Positions 27,315-37,300 of a stretch of 64,000 nucleotides of DNA are shown here, piece after piece; the first letter of the stretch is position 1; every line of letters begins with the position of its first letter. The notes under the pieces were generated by a model. It was not told the DNA's origin, did no database searches, and saw only the letters and a program-made list of their open reading frames with translations. The stretch is from Candidatus Altimarinota bacterium (lineage in GTDB: Bacteria > Cyanobacteriota > Cyanobacteriia > Cyanobacteriales > Microcystaceae): the NCBI GenBank assembly GCA_012031035.1, contig JAAUUT010000010.1, positions 1-64,000 on the forward strand, read 5' to 3'. The position numbers and the translations under genes were made by a program.

Positions 27315-28832
27315 TCACAGCCCTGAAACATCAGTTGCATGAGCAGTTCGCATTCCTTCCAGCTTCCCGACAATTCTAGGCTTGAGCTTTTCTAGCTCTT
27401 GTTTTAAGATATTTTTAGCAATTTGTGGTTTTCCAGCTTGAAGAACTTGACTAGTGTCAGCCCATTCTTGAAGCATTTTGCATTGATTGGGCGCAATCGT
27501 CGATCTCATCACTTGTTGGCATCGCTGAGGGTTTTCGATCGCAAAGAATAAAAGCCAGTAATTGCCCGTGTCGGCTAAAAGTCTCGCTAACTTTTGACCG
27601 GCAGGAGTTTTCAGGTCTAAATAACAAGGCAACCAGCGCGGCCCGTGCTGGCGATTATAGAGAACCGTAATCCAAAGAATGGTTGGATGCGGGTTGGGCA
27701 TAAACAGAAATTGATTGTATCGGATGCTACTCAAACGATTTTGAATATCTTGGCGATCGAGCATTACCCACAAACTTGTAAAAGTCCCTTCTGATGCTTT
27801 AATTAAATTAGGAAAAACAATTTTCTGTTGGGGTTTATCGTCTGGCCAAGACTTTTGCAAGCAGAGATCTTTTGTAGAACTCACAGAACTGCGACTAGTC
27901 GTTTTCCCCCTTCCCAATATCGGTGGCACTTCGCTAATAACAGGCGGACTATTTTGGCGAATGGGTTCTACCTTATCTAAGGCTTGTATCAGTTCGCTAA
28001 CACTTTGAAAGCGGTTGGACGGCAATTTTTCGAGGCACTTCATAATCAGTGCTTCTAAAGTAGACGGAATGGTGAAGTTGGGACTGATGGGTTGCGGTTT
28101 AGCATAGTGATGGGCTTCATACCATCCCCCAAATGAAGAGTTTTCTGGAAAAATGGGCATCTCGCCCGTTAGCATCTCATACATCATAATTCCCAGACTG
28201 TAAATGTCAGAGCGATTATCGAGTTCTTTGCCCTCCATTTGTTCTGGGGAACAGTAAGCGAGGGTTCCCATAAACGACTGCGTTTGCGATTCGTTAGATT
28301 GAATCAGCTTAGCAATCCCAAAATCAAGAATCTTGACCAATTCGCCTAAAGCAGAATCTTGAGAGACTAAAATATTGCTTGGTTTGATATCGCGGTGAAC
28401 GATCGGACAAACTTCGCCTTGATAAATAATTCCTTTATGAGCGCATTCTAAACCAAAACAAATTTGGCGAGTGATTTTTAAAAATCGCGACAGAGGAAGA
28501 GGCTGATATTTGATGATTTCGCTGAGACTGTCTCCTTGAAGAAATTCCATGACGTAGAAAGGAATGTCTCTTTCATCTACGCCGTAATCTCTGACTCGAA
28601 TAATATTAATTCCTTTTTCGCCTAACTGAGCAGAGATTTGGGCTTCTCGCTCGAAACGCTCGCGCATTTTACTGTTGAGTAAGGCTTGGGAGAGAAATTT
28701 AACAGCTACGGTTACTCCTCCAAGGACTTTATCTTCAGCACGATATACGTGACCCATAGCACCGCTACCAACTAAGTCAATCAGTTGATAGCGATTAGCG
28801 AGTAAGCGGCGATGTCTGGGATCTGTCGTCAT
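27315..28832 (-). CDS. Ser/Thr protein kinase
   Basis: A 505-residue Hanks-type kinase. It has a glycine loop LVGSGAMGHVYRAED, ATP-anchoring VAVKFLS, catalytic loop IVHRDIKPSNILVS (about residues 145), metal-binding LDFGIAKL and an SPEQ activation-segment end (CSPEQMEG), all intact, so it should be active. The kinase domain ends near residue 290. A Ser-rich linker then leads to a C-terminal region of about 180 residues with no family I recognise. No transmembrane helix is seen, so it is likely cytosolic. It converges on the preceding plus-strand gene. Confidence 0.9.
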   Translation of the reverse strand: MTTDPRHRRLLANRYQLIDLVGSGAMGHVYRAEDKVLGGVTVAVKFLSQALLNSKMRERFEREAQISAQLGEKGINIIRVRDYGVDERDIPFYVMEFLQGDSLSEIIKYQPLPLSRFLKITRQICFGLECAHKGIIYQGEVCPIVHRDIKPSNILVSQDSALGELVKILDFGIAKLIQSNESQTQSFMGTLAYCSPEQMEGKELDNRSDIYSLGIMMYEMLTGEMPIFPENSSFGGWYEAHHYAKPQPISPNFTIPSTLEALIMKCLEKLPSNRFQSVSELIQALDKVEPIRQNSPPVISEVPPILGRGKTTSRSSVSSTKDLCLQKSWPDDKPQQKIVFPNLIKASEGTFTSLWVMLDRQDIQNRLSSIRYNQFLFMPNPHPTILWITVLYNRQHGPRWLPCYLDLKTPAGQKLARLLADTGNYWLLFFAIENPQRCQQVMRSTIAPNQCKMLQEWADTSQVLQAGKPQIAKNILKQELEKLKPRIVGKLEGMRTAHATDVSGL

Positions 28833-29003
28833 GAGCGGGCGACTGTCTAAACAGTAAATAAGGTTTTTAAAGAAAAGATTGATGAGAAAGTTGGGATTTC
28901 GGTGAGGATTCGATTGGATTTGAGTTTGTTTGGGAGGAAAAACAGCAAATTATCGAGTATGGACACTGTTTAGTGTATTACAGATTTTAACGTTCGATCG
29001 GCT

Positions 29004-29447
29004 TTATGGTTGACGTTCTAAGACAGCTTCTATGGTACTTGAGAGAGTGTGATTCAAGATCGAGCCTCCTGACAAATGATAGGTGTTTCCATCAACTCTA
29101 TAAAATGTTTCAAATCCACTACGTCTTTGGCGATCGCCCAATACCCAATACCTTTGTACGATCGATGCTGGCCCTATCCATCCTTCTCCTTCAACTTGTC
29201 CTAAGAGACTTTGTTGCAGGACATAAGTATACTGGTATTCTTCTCGTTCGAGACGACCGCGATATTGAAAAGAAATTTCTGGGCGATCGCTATCGGGAAA
29301 AACGAGTTTCGTCACCATTGTGAACCAGTTTTCCTGAGTCCAAGCAACAAGGGTTCGACCTTTAACGGGAAGGACAATCCCGTTGCCTTCTAGCCAATGT
29401 CCTTCAATTGACCAACGTCCCGCTTCCACCAAAAAGCTGTGCGTCAA
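29004..29447 (-). CDS. hypothetical beta-rich protein, 147 aa
   Basis: A well-formed protein: THSFLVEAGRWSIEGHWLEG, then WFTMVTKLVFPDSDRPEISF, QSLLGQVEGEGWIGPASIVQ and RYWVLGDRQRRSGFETFYRV. Strand-rich and probably barrel-shaped. It resembles conserved cyanobacterial hypotheticals with no assigned function. I start it at TTG 29447, because AAGGAG lies 7 bases upstream and the longer frame adds an implausible Arg/Pro-rich N-terminus. The longer frame begins at 29585. Confidence 0.65.
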   Translation of the reverse strand: MTHSFLVEAGRWSIEGHWLEGNGIVLPVKGRTLVAWTQENWFTMVTKLVFPDSDRPEISFQYRGRLEREEYQYTYVLQQSLLGQVEGEGWIGPASIVQRYWVLGDRQRRSGFETFYRVDGNTYHLSGGSILNHTLSSTIEAVLERQP

Positions 29448-29687
29448 TACATTACTCCTTATACCGTTGTGGGTTTTGGATCGAGTCAAGGTTTTTTGAG
29501 CAACATTTCCAAAAATACTAACTCGAATTCGGAGATAGCCGGATGGCGCGATTGCTCTGCCAGGTAGAGGCAAAGCTGTGCGCAAGGGCGCAATCGCTTT
29601 TAGCTGACAAATTTAGCAATCTACAGTTCTAGAGTGCCCAAAAATTCAAAAAAATCTCTACATTGACGCGCAAAAATAAAAAAAAAT

Positions 29688-30878
29688 TTAATTGATTATA
29701 GGAAAATTAATATCTCCTAGTAACACAGGTTGTTTTGCTCCGGTAACTTGCGGTAAGTTTCCTGCAAACGAACAATGAAAGCGCCAATAAGATAGCACGG
29801 CAAACGCGATCGCTTCTTTAAAATCTCCGTTGACTCCTGCGTCATCGGTGGTTAAAACCTTTGACTTACCTGCTAATCTCGTCTCTAAACGCTGCTTTAA
29901 ATAGCGATTGCGACTTCCTCCGCCACACAATAAAACTTCGTCTGGCATTCGAGGCAAAAAAGTCTCATAGCTATGGACGACAGAGGCAACGGTTAATTCT
30001 GTTAAGGTTGCCAGCCAATCTGCATCGCTCAGTTGATAAGGTCGTGCGTCCTGCCAACAAGCTTCTAAATAGGCTGGGCTAAATAATTCTCGTCCTGTGG
30101 ATTTGGGTGGCGATTGTTGAAAGAAATCCTGTTGCAACCAACGCTCTACTAGTTCTTGAACTGGCGTTCCCCGTGCTGCCCAACTGCCATCTTTATCAAA
30201 GGTTTGTTTTCCGTCGGTCAGTTGGGAGACGGCTAAATCGATTAACGCATTGCTCGGCCCAGTATCCCAACCGCAAATGTTTTGCTCCCAATTATCGCGA
30301 CAACGAGCGGGAAGATAGGTAACGTTACCAATTCCGCCCAAATTTTGAACGCAGCGATCGCGGGTTGGGTGAGAAAGCAAACAAACATCGATTTTGGAAA
30401 CTAAGGGGGCACCTTCTCCCCCTGCCGCAATATCCGCCGCCCGAAAATTACTGACGACAGGAATGCCTGTAAGTTCGGCAATGACGGCTCCTCGCCCCAA
30501 TTGTAAGCTATATCCGATTGATGTTTGTGTGGGCGCAAGGCTTGCGCCCCTACTGGTCACTGATAAAAGGGGAGGACGATGAAAAACGGTTTGACCGTGG
30601 GAACCGATTAATTGTGCAGGAGGATGTCCTTTTTGGATTTTTTGAGCCGAATGGGCGAATTGAGTCGCGATCGCGTCGTCTAATTGGGCGAATTCGGGCA
30701 TTGATAGCGACGTTCCCCCACAAACGGCGAGAATTTGCTCTCGCAATTGGGTGGGATAAGCAAAGGTTGCTCCTGCTATTTGGGTAACTTGGAGATCGAA
30801 ATCGGTTCCGGTTATTTCTACTAAGACGGCATCAATTCCATCAACGGACGTGCCGCTTATTAAACCAATACAATACAT
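29688..30878 (-). CDS. anmK: anhydro-N-acetylmuramic acid kinase (AnmK)
   Basis: A 396-residue ASKHA-fold kinase that phosphorylates 1,6-anhydro-MurNAc and opens the ring to give MurNAc-6-phosphate, recycling peptidoglycan. [18 protein letters not shown] (residues 5-22) and [49 protein letters not shown] and [12 protein letters not shown] are all conserved. Length is normal. About 180 bases of gene-free DNA separate it from the next minus-strand gene. No muropeptide permease or MurQ is adjacent. Confidence 0.93.
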   Translation of the reverse strand: MYCIGLISGTSVDGIDAVLVEITGTDFDLQVTQIAGATFAYPTQLREQILAVCGGTSLSMPEFAQLDDAIATQFAHSAQKIQKGHPPAQLIGSHGQTVFHRPPLLSVTSRGASLAPTQTSIGYSLQLGRGAVIAELTGIPVVSNFRAADIAAGGEGAPLVSKIDVCLLSHPTRDRCVQNLGGIGNVTYLPARCRDNWEQNICGWDTGPSNALIDLAVSQLTDGKQTFDKDGSWAARGTPVQELVERWLQQDFFQQSPPKSTGRELFSPAYLEACWQDARPYQLSDADWLATLTELTVASVVHSYETFLPRMPDEVLLCGGGSRNRYLKQRLETRLAGKSKVLTTDDAGVNGDFKEAIAFAVLSYWRFHCSFAGNLPQVTGAKQPVLLGDINFPIIN

Positions 30879-31061
30879 TTAATTTCTCGCCATTTGCGCT
30901 CGATAACATCAATATTAAGTGTTTATCTTTAAACTCGATCGTAATGAGCAACTCAATAATTCGCGATCGATAAGACAGCTTCGTTGTCCACACCGCAGGT
31001 GTTACGCCGTTATTTTCTTAACTGGTATCAAAATTTTTCCTTCGTAATTACGAATTACGAA

Positions 31062-31586
31062 TTATAAATTGCCGCTTTGCAGCGTGACGAACGGGAATTT
31101 TTTGAGCGATCGCTCGTAGAGAATTTTAATAGATTCTACACCTTTGAGACGAGCGCCGATTTCTTGCACTTTTTGAATCAAACGCAATGCTAAAGCGCGA
31201 TCGCCATAGCAACCGGACATTAAATAATCTTCTTGAACGGCAAGATGAATAATAGCTAATTGTTCGATAGATTCTCGGATGTAGACGACTACGCCTATTA
31301 ATTCACCATCAGTCGCTCGATCGAGGCAAAAGAGCGTTTGAGCGATGGAAGAAGAACCAATTTGCAAGCGGATGCGATCGCCATCTTTAAAAATTTTAGG
31401 GTTGCCGTAACATTCGACTAACTGACTGACTGTATTCCTAAATTTTTTCTGTTGCGGGTTAAAAAACATCAACGCTTCGAGAGCGTTTTCGTGGCGACAA
31501 CTTAGGGTTGAAGTAAAATGGAATTCACCGACGCGATCTGCAACCGACGCGATCGAGGAATCGTCTTGAGAAGGAAGAAGCACCAT
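31062..31586 (-). CDS. hypothetical protein, GNAT-like C-terminus
   Basis: A 174-residue protein. Residues 85-170 (LIGVVVYIRESIEQLAIIHL, then AVQEDYLMSGCYGDRALALR and LIQKVQEIGARLKGVESIKI) have the strand-helix order and the Lxx(L/V) spacing of a GNAT acetyltransferase, but the acetyl-CoA pyrophosphate loop (R/Q-x-x-G-x-G/A) is not clearly present. The family is therefore tentative. The first 80 residues are unassigned. No operon partner is seen. Confidence 0.55.
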   Translation of the reverse strand: MVLLPSQDDSSIASVADRVGEFHFTSTLSCRHENALEALMFFNPQQKKFRNTVSQLVECYGNPKIFKDGDRIRLQIGSSSIAQTLFCLDRATDGELIGVVVYIRESIEQLAIIHLAVQEDYLMSGCYGDRALALRLIQKVQEIGARLKGVESIKILYERSLKKFPFVTLQSGNL

Positions 31587-31948
31587 AGACTAACTCCAAC
31601 CAAAGGAATAGCTTAGTTAAATAAAGTATTCCCAACTTGGTGCTTGGTTGATAGCTCAATTGTAACAAAGATCGTAGCGCGATCGTAGTAGTTAGTTGTT
31701 ATTTCAACCCAATAAATCTTAGAAATCCTTCTCTAAGTAGATATAACAGTTTTATTTTATTTGTAAAAATTAGTCAAAGCATTTTACTAATTCCCAAGTT
31801 TCCAGCCCGAGCCAATAATCTAGCGACTCATTGGGAAATGCTATACAATCTATTAATTTTTCTAGAGCTATTTTGAGGCTCGACTTGACAGTTAGAAGTC
31901 AAAATAAAGCTATAACTTTTTTGTTTATATTGACAGTTTAATAAACCG
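31587..31948. other. intergenic region
   Basis: 362 bases without a supportable gene, A/T-rich in its second half (about 31720-31790). It would contain the promoters for the divergent genes on either side. No clear hairpin or known regulatory motif was seen. Confidence 0.4.
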
Positions 31949-32224
31949 ATGGACTACCAAATTCTTCATACTACTCTCGGACGTTTCCGTATCCGCGTCC
32001 CAGACTTATCAAACAATCCGCATTATGCCAGAAGACTAGATTGGTTAGTTGCGTCTCTTGACTTTGTTACTGATGTCCGTATCAATGTTCAAACTGGTTC
32101 TCTAATTATTCATTATGAAGCTAGTGAAGTTTTAAGTGGTACTTTATTAGAAAATATTTTTACTGCTATCCGACAAGCAAGTATTACAGAAATTCCTCAT
32201 TCTTATTTATTGTTTGAGCGTTAG
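31949..32224 (+). CDS. small HMA-like domain protein
   Basis: A 91-residue protein, MDYQILHTTLGRFRIRVPDL, with VTDVRINVQTGSLIIHYEAS. The strand-helix-strand layout and size match the HMA_2-type ferredoxin-like domain found near metal transporters in cyanobacteria. The CxxC metal-binding pair of classical HMA domains is absent, so metal binding is unproven. It is unrelated in strand and context to the PKS remnant that follows. Confidence 0.6.
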   Translation: MDYQILHTTLGRFRIRVPDLSNNPHYARRLDWLVASLDFVTDVRINVQTGSLIIHYEASEVLSGTLLENIFTAIRQASITEIPHSYLLFER

Positions 32225-32271
32225 TAGTTAATCGCTTTTTAACGACTAATTTACAGAAATTTTTGGTTTAA

Positions 32272-33197
32272 AAAAGAGAAAGTGCGATCGCTCTTTCCCT
32301 CGAACATTTTGGCACAATTCATGGTGTCATCCATACTGCGGGAGTAGCAGGAGGAGGAATGATTCAACTGAAAACGCCAGAAGTAGCTGAAAGTGTTTTT
32401 GCTCCTAAAGTCAAAGGAACTTTAGTCTTAAGCGATGTTTTAAGGGATCTGAAATTAGATTTTTTAGTTCTTTGTTCGTCCCTCAGTTCCCTCGAAGGAG
32501 GATTAGGACAGGTAGATTATTGTGCTGCCAATGCTTTTTTAGATGCTTTTGCTCGCGATCGAACAGCTACAGGAAATTGCTCTATAGTTTCTATTAACTG
32601 GGATGTGTGGCAAGAAGTGGGAATGGCGGTAAATACTGCTGTTCCCCAAGAATTAAAACAATGGCGCGAAGACAATCTCAAACATGGACTTTTAGCACTG
32701 AAGGGGCGACGAAATAGGCTGAAAAGCTTTATAGGTAAAGCAGGTAACATTTTGTGGTAGAAAAAGGTAGGTCTCAATTTGCAATAAGACCTACCTATTG
32801 AAAATGTTACCTGAATTCTACCAAAACCACTTAAAAAGTCAACTGAGTTATGTTGCTCCTCGCAACCAAATCGAACATACTATTACTAATATTTTGGCAG
32901 GAATTAATAGGGATCGATCGCGTCGGTATCTATGACAATTTCTTTGAATTGGGAGGATATTCCTTGCTTGCCGTACAAACGATTTCACGTCTGCGAGAAA
33001 CTTTTCAAGTAGAATTACCCCTTCGTACTTTGCTATTTGATGATCCTACAGTTGCTCAATTAGCGACCGTCATCGAAGAAAAACAACCCAAACCAGAACA
33101 AATAAAAGAAATAGAAGAATTACTCTTACAAATAGAAGGTCTTTCCCCAGATGAAATTCAACAACAGCTAATTCAAGAATCAAATCCGATAAATTAA
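32272..33197 (+). pseudogene. decayed PKS remnant: ketoreductase end and acyl carrier protein
   Basis: Bases 32272-32740 read the C-terminal part of a ketoreductase: GTIHGVIHTAGVAGGGMIQL, VLCSSLSSLEGGLGQVDYCA and NWDVWQEVG. A stop at 32269-32271 cuts off its N-terminus. A foldback element then interrupts the gene. After it EFYQNHLKSQLSYVAPRNQI picks up in another frame. A second slip (a TTTT run at 32890-32893) leads into QELIGIDRVGIYDNFFELGG and YSLLAVQTISRLRETFQVEL, a carrier protein with its phosphopantetheine Ser (LGGYS, where LGGHS is usual). Three disruptions mean it is not functional. Confidence 0.85.
32741..32813. mobile_element. 73-bp foldback (MITE-like) element in PKS remnant
   Basis: The perfect 13-base outer arms CAGGTAACATTTT and AAAATGTTACCTG enclose a second perfect inverted repeat, GGTAGGTCT and AGACCTACC, around a 12-base centre. 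It lies exactly where the ketoreductase reading frame is interrupted, so it looks inserted. A flanking target duplication could not be recognised. It contains no gene. Confidence 0.6.
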
Positions 33198-33201
33198 AGA
33201 T

Positions 33202-34190
33202 TTAGAAATTCTCTATAGCTTGTAAGAGATATTTAGACAGGTCATCTACTATCTTATTAATGACTGAAGGACCATAAGCTCGCCAGATATGACCGTTAAC
33301 CACATAAAGCTGCTTATTTTGAGCGGCTTTGAGTGAATAGATTAGAGGATTTTTGAGAAAAAAAGATTCTGGTTGAGGCCCATCATCGCAAATAAATAAA
33401 ATATCAGCATCGTACTTGTTAATTACCTCGACACTAAATGTAGGAAGAATATTTAAGTCGTCTTCTAAAAAAATGGGTTGAAGGCGTACGCCAAGATCGT
33501 TTAAAACCTGGAAAAAAGCTGTATAACGGTCTGGGGCTGAAAAATTTCCCTCGCTATAATAAATAACGGAAATTTCTTTTCCTTCTAACCTACCGTCATC
33601 TGTGCTTTTAAGGCTTCTATTCGTGTCTGGTATTGACTGAGAACTTCCTCGGCTTTTACTTCTCTACCCACTATCTCAGCAATAGATCTAAGATGTTTTT
33701 TGAAAGAAAATTTAACTTTTTCGTAATAGTCTAATAGTACCGTGGGTGCGATCGCAGAGAGTTGTGGGTAATATTGTTTAAGATCGGTTAATCCTAAAAT
33801 TAAGTCCGGTTTGACCATGAGTAGTTTTTCGAGAGAAGGTTGATAGGGCTGACCAATGACTTCAAGTCCCTTTGTCTCCTCAGAAGATAGTCCTCCCCAA
33901 TACTTCTTTCCTAGCCAATTATCGGCTGCTGCACCCACTGGCTTGATGTCAAGCGCTAACAAAGGATCTAGAATATAGATTGGATCGAGTGCAACAATAC
34001 GCTTCGGTTCAACAGGAACACAAGTTTCCCCTAGTGGATGTCGAACGAGTTGACACTCAGAGGAAATTGCCGACAGTTCGGTTAAAGGCTCAGAGCTTTG
34101 GACGAATAAATGGCAAGATGCGATCGCAAGTAAAAAAAAAGCTATTAAAAGAAAAAGCTTGAGCGAGCGATTCACAAGGTTTCTCCGCAC
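33202..34190 (-). pseudogene. iron-siderophore ABC transporter binding lipoprotein, one frameshift
   Basis: The gene starts at 34190 with a lipoprotein signal (LLAIASC, Cys26 to be lipidated). It then has PKRIVALDPIYILDPLLALD and PDLILGLTDLKQYYPQLSAI, as in FecB/FhuD/BtuF-type binding proteins. It stops early at TAG near 33586 after EALKAQMTVG. The other frame continues with DGRLEGKEISVIYYSEGNFS and ends IWRAYGPSVINKIVDDLSKY at 33202. Adding one A in ATGACGG (giving ATGAACGG) repairs it. It lies downstream of the TonB receptor gene on the same strand. Confidence 0.82.
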
Positions 34191-34322
34191 TAACTATTAG
34201 GGACTGGTTCCGTAACGCCATAGGAGCCACGGGAAACAAAATTTTCAACGCCTACTCATTTTAGATTAGTGTGGGCGATCGCTCTTGGTACGTTATGTAA
34301 AGGCGCGATCGCTCTTGTTTCA

Positions 34323-37300
34323 TCAAAATGTGACAAAAACCTGACCCCGTACAGTAAAAGGTCTGCCGGGTATGGCACTACTATCGGTATAACTATTGAT
34401 AAAGTAATCCGTATCAAACAGGTTCTCAAAATTCAACTGTACCCGCCAGTTATCGCGGCGATAATATAGCAAGGCATTGGTAAGCGCGTAACTAGGTAAC
34501 TCGAAGGTATTTCCAGAGTTTCCCTGTCTGTCTCCTACAACAAACACGCCAGCCCCCAATCCCAACCCTTGCAGATTTCCTTCTTGGATTTCATAAACTG
34601 CCCAAATACTGCCGCTGTGCTGGGGCACATTGCGAACCTGATTCCCTTGCAAACCTGTCGTATCCTCAGTAATTTCAGCATCAATGTAAGAGTAGTTAGC
34701 GATTAGCCGCAGACCGGGTAGAAGTTCGCCTCTTATGTCAAAGTCAATACCTCGACTGCGCTGTTCGCCAATCTGAATGTTAAAGTTAGGGTCAACGGGA
34801 TCGGGTTGAAAATCGTTTTGTCGAGTAATTTGATAAAAAGCCAGGGTAGCTGCCAGTCTGCCGTCTAAAAACTCCGTTTTTACTCCTGCTTCAAATTGTT
34901 CGCCCTCGATAGGCACAAATGGATTTCTTTCTCTATCAGTACCAAATTCTGGGTCGAAAGAGCGACTCCAACTAGCGTACAAAGAAACTGGCTCGATGGG
35001 CTGATAGACGATTCCTATACGCGGAGCAAAATTGGTGATAGTATCTGATGTGACCGAAAACTCTGGGAATAGTCTATCCTCAGTTCTACTGAATACGATA
35101 TCAAAGCGACCGCCTAACAAAACTTTGACTTTATCGCCAATGGAAAGCAAATTTTGGGCATAAATCCCAATGTTGTCGCCTGTAGTGCCACCATCAAACG
35201 TTACTTCAGTATCAGTCCCAAAATTCCCGTACTCTGGATCGAAAACATCGAGCGGAAAGATTTCTGTTCCGTTACGATTTATCCCATCATCAACGCCTCG
35301 TCGCAGTTCTACTCCAAACAGGATGTCGTGTTCGATAATTCCAGTTTGAAACTGTCCTAGTAGATCGGTGCGTAGAGTATAGGTTTCCGCAGTTGTTTGA
35401 TTGCTGGTGGCAACACGATTGAACGTTCTGTTATCTTCTTCAAGTTCGCCTGTGTCATAAGCAATTCCTTGGGATTCTACAAGAGCATAATTATATCGAA
35501 AGCGATTGCGGATTGACCAATCTTCGCTAAACTCATGTTCCAATAAATATCCAATATTCCAATTTGTCAGGTTAGTTTCATCAAAATCAGGTTCTCCTAA
35601 AAACCGAGAGCGAGGAATTTCTCCGACGGGGTTAGGAAGAATTGTCCCCTCTAGGGGTAAACCATAGAAGTCAACAAAGTCTGTTGCCGTTCGATAGCCA
35701 CCATCAAAAGTTAGCCGAGTATTACTGCCCACTTGGAAACTGAGAACCGGAAAGATGGCAAACTCTTCTCTGTCAACAAAATCAATAAACGAACCAGAGT
35801 TTTCATAGCTCGTATTCAAACGGTACAGGATTGTCCTCTCTGAATTTAGCGGTCCTGTGAAGTCTAGGGTTCCTCGATAAGTATCATAATTACCGATGGT
35901 GGCTCCTAATCGATAAAATGGCTCTGCTTGAGGTTTCTTTTCAGCAAGGTTTACCACCCCTCCCGGCTCTCCCGAACCGTATAGCACCGATGCGGGGCCT
36001 CTTAGAATCTCGATCTGCTCGATGTTGCTTTGAAAGTCTGTCACATAACCATTAGCACTCTGTTCTGAGAGTCCATCTCGTAAAACCGTGCTGTTAAAAC
36101 CCCGAACAATCGGCCCTCCAAAGTCCACAACTGGGGTAACACCAGCCACATTACGCAGTGCATCCTGAAAGTTAGTTACGTTTTGGTCTTGTAGTACTTG
36201 CTGGGGGATTACCTGAATCGACTGGGGAATATCCCGTAAGGGCGTATCGGTTCGCGTTCCTATAGATGAATTAGGTACAAAGTAGCCATCTTGCTCTCCC
36301 GTTACCACTAACTCAATATCTTCTTCTCCCTGTGCTGAAGGAGCATCGCCAACAGCGCTAAAAACTAACCCCTCCTCACTATCAAATAACTCTACCGTCG
36401 GCTGTTTTTCTTCTCCCACTGCCGTTACTCGAACAGTATTCTCGTTTTGATTGGTAACAGTTACCTCGCTAACTCCTTCAATGGGATTTTCAGTCCGAAA
36501 TGGCCGATCATCTGGTAACTTTAATTGAGCATTGGGGATCTCAGCAATAAAGTTGTTTCCTTCTGAAACGTTGACAACTCGCAACTGTTGTGCTTTGCCT
36601 GCGGGAGTCAGCAAGACTATTTCAAATCCCATTTCGGTTGGGTTGAGTTGCACTCGGTCAATTGAGACAATTTGACCCTCACCCTCCTCCGGCTGGGGAG
36701 TAGATGGGGTCTGTGCCGACTCCTCAACCGGAGTGAAAGAGAAAATCAATCCAGAATCACTGTCAAACAATTCAACCTGTGGTAGGGCGGTTTCTCCAGT
36801 TGCTGTAACGCGAATCTTACTGGCATCTCTGTTCGTCACTGTAATTTCGCTAATTCCTTGTGCTGGGTTGGTTTGACGAAATGGCTTGCCGTCTGGCAAC
36901 TGTAATTGAGTATTAGGAATCTCGACGATGAAGTTATTACCAGAACTAATATTACTCGGTTGCAGCAGTTCGGCGCTTCCGGTCGGCGTTTGTAAAATCA
37001 GTTCTATCGCCGTCTCGGTAGGGTTGAGTTGCACTCCAGTCACAGGTATGATTTGACCCTCCTCTGGCTCTCCCTGTGAAGCTCCTCGTTCCCCACTGGC
37101 TTCGGGGAAAGAAGGAGTCGGCGTTTGAGTTGGCGGTGTCTGTGCCCCTTGCCCTCCCTCCAGAGGGGTTAAGCCAAAAATTAATCCTTTGTCGGAGTCA
37201 AATAATTCTACTTGCGGAGCGGCGTTTTCTCCAATGACTGTAACGCGAATGGTATTACTATCTCGATTGGTAACTGTGACTTCACTGATGCCTTCTATCG

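Noticed and set aside
22303..33197. One continuous PKS cluster from the ketosynthase to the KR-ACP remnant
   Set aside because: Eight kilobases of unrelated intact genes on both strands separate the two fragments, so co-function is not supported.
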